Assembly (NCBI GenBank): GCA_029249345.1
Contig: JAQWHM010000017.1
Coordinates: forward strand, 280,569 to 344,568
DNA length: 64,000 nucleotides
From: UBA10348 sp002469915
GTDB taxonomy: Bacteria; Bacteroidota; Rhodothermia; Rhodothermales; UBA10348
Direction of reading: 5' to 3'
The first letter of the stretch is position 1. Every line of letters starts with the position of its first letter. Position numbers and translations under genes: made by a program. Positions 63,950 to 64,000 of this stretch are shown here, piece after piece. Below the pieces are notes generated by a model that saw only the letters and a list, made by a program, of their open reading frames with translations, was not told the origin of the DNA and searched no databases.

Positions 63950-64000
63950 AGACGGGGCGCACACGTGGAGGTTGCGTAAAATAAAAGTGGGGGCGGGCCA
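63950..64000 (-). terminator. Possible right arm of a terminator for a gene beyond the window
   Basis: On the minus strand the last bases read GGCCCGCCCCCAC followed by TTTTATTTTA, the pattern of a GC-rich stem arm plus T tract. The partner arm would lie beyond base 64000, so it cannot be verified. The rest of 63912-64000 shows no gene. Confidence 0.3.

Overview
This 64 kb window looks like chromosomal DNA of a Gram-negative member of the Bacteroidota/Rhodothermota lineage, most likely Rhodothermales/Balneolales-like. The evidence: a DUF1501 protein ends in a type IX secretion (T9SS) sorting domain; BamA is followed by two Skp/OmpH paralogues; LptD- and LptF/G-type lipopolysaccharide export genes are present; DUF4175, DUF4270 and DUF3467 families occur; a free-standing glycogen-synthase N-terminal domain sits beside a DUF4270 lipoprotein; and many genes lack Shine-Dalgarno sites or use GTG/TTG starts. 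Coding density is very high with many 4-bp stop/start overlaps. I see no phage, insertion sequence, CRISPR array or rRNA operon. The lineage call is inference from gene content only.

Layout. 1-8200 (+): tail of a DacB-type carboxypeptidase, then hslV, a degenerate NYN-domain gene and hslU, followed by a tightly overlapping surface set (FemAB/GNAT-like protein, GT-C-like membrane protein, polysaccharide flippase, lipoprotein EEP hydrolase). 8240-9453: tRNA-Gly with terminator (-) and folD (+). 9674-13025 (+): a truncated secreted adhesin-like gene fused out of frame to the 5' part of a GH13 amylase/pullulanase-like gene that also carries an in-frame amber codon. 13044-15158 (-): panB-surE-osmC. 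15202-22532 (-): envelope/isoprenoid block dxr-rseP-uppS-bamA-skp-skp closed by a strong hairpin terminator. 22687-32408 (+): TPR protein, 'asparagine synthetase B-like' secreted protein, thioesterase, small outer-membrane protein, rmlD-like reductase, serS, and a DUF1800/DUF1501 pair. 32472-39156: VLCAD-like acyl-CoA dehydrogenase (-), pyrF and an ABM protein (+), a TonB-dependent receptor and glgC (-). 39345-51319 (+, except DUF393): giant DUF4175 coiled-coil membrane protein, glycogen-synthase-like domain, DUF4270 lipoprotein, outer-membrane protein, TPR protein, terminator, eno-ftsB-ROK kinase. 51354-63911: lptD (+), orphan ABC ATPase and frameshifted sucC (-), lptF (+), DUF3467 and cystathionine beta-synthase (-), hybrid histidine kinase and lon (+), two small charged proteins (-).

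Functional picture: mostly housekeeping and envelope biogenesis (outer-membrane protein assembly, LPS transport, undecaprenyl/MEP isoprenoid supply, proteolysis by HslUV, RseP and Lon). The most unusual items are the broken GH13 locus, the sucC frameshift, the nuclease-dead-looking NYN gene nested in hslVU, a Tat-plus-T9SS DUF1501 protein, a ROK kinase without its zinc cysteines, and the GT5 half-enzyme/DUF4270 cluster. I did not find a convincing new defence or mobile system.
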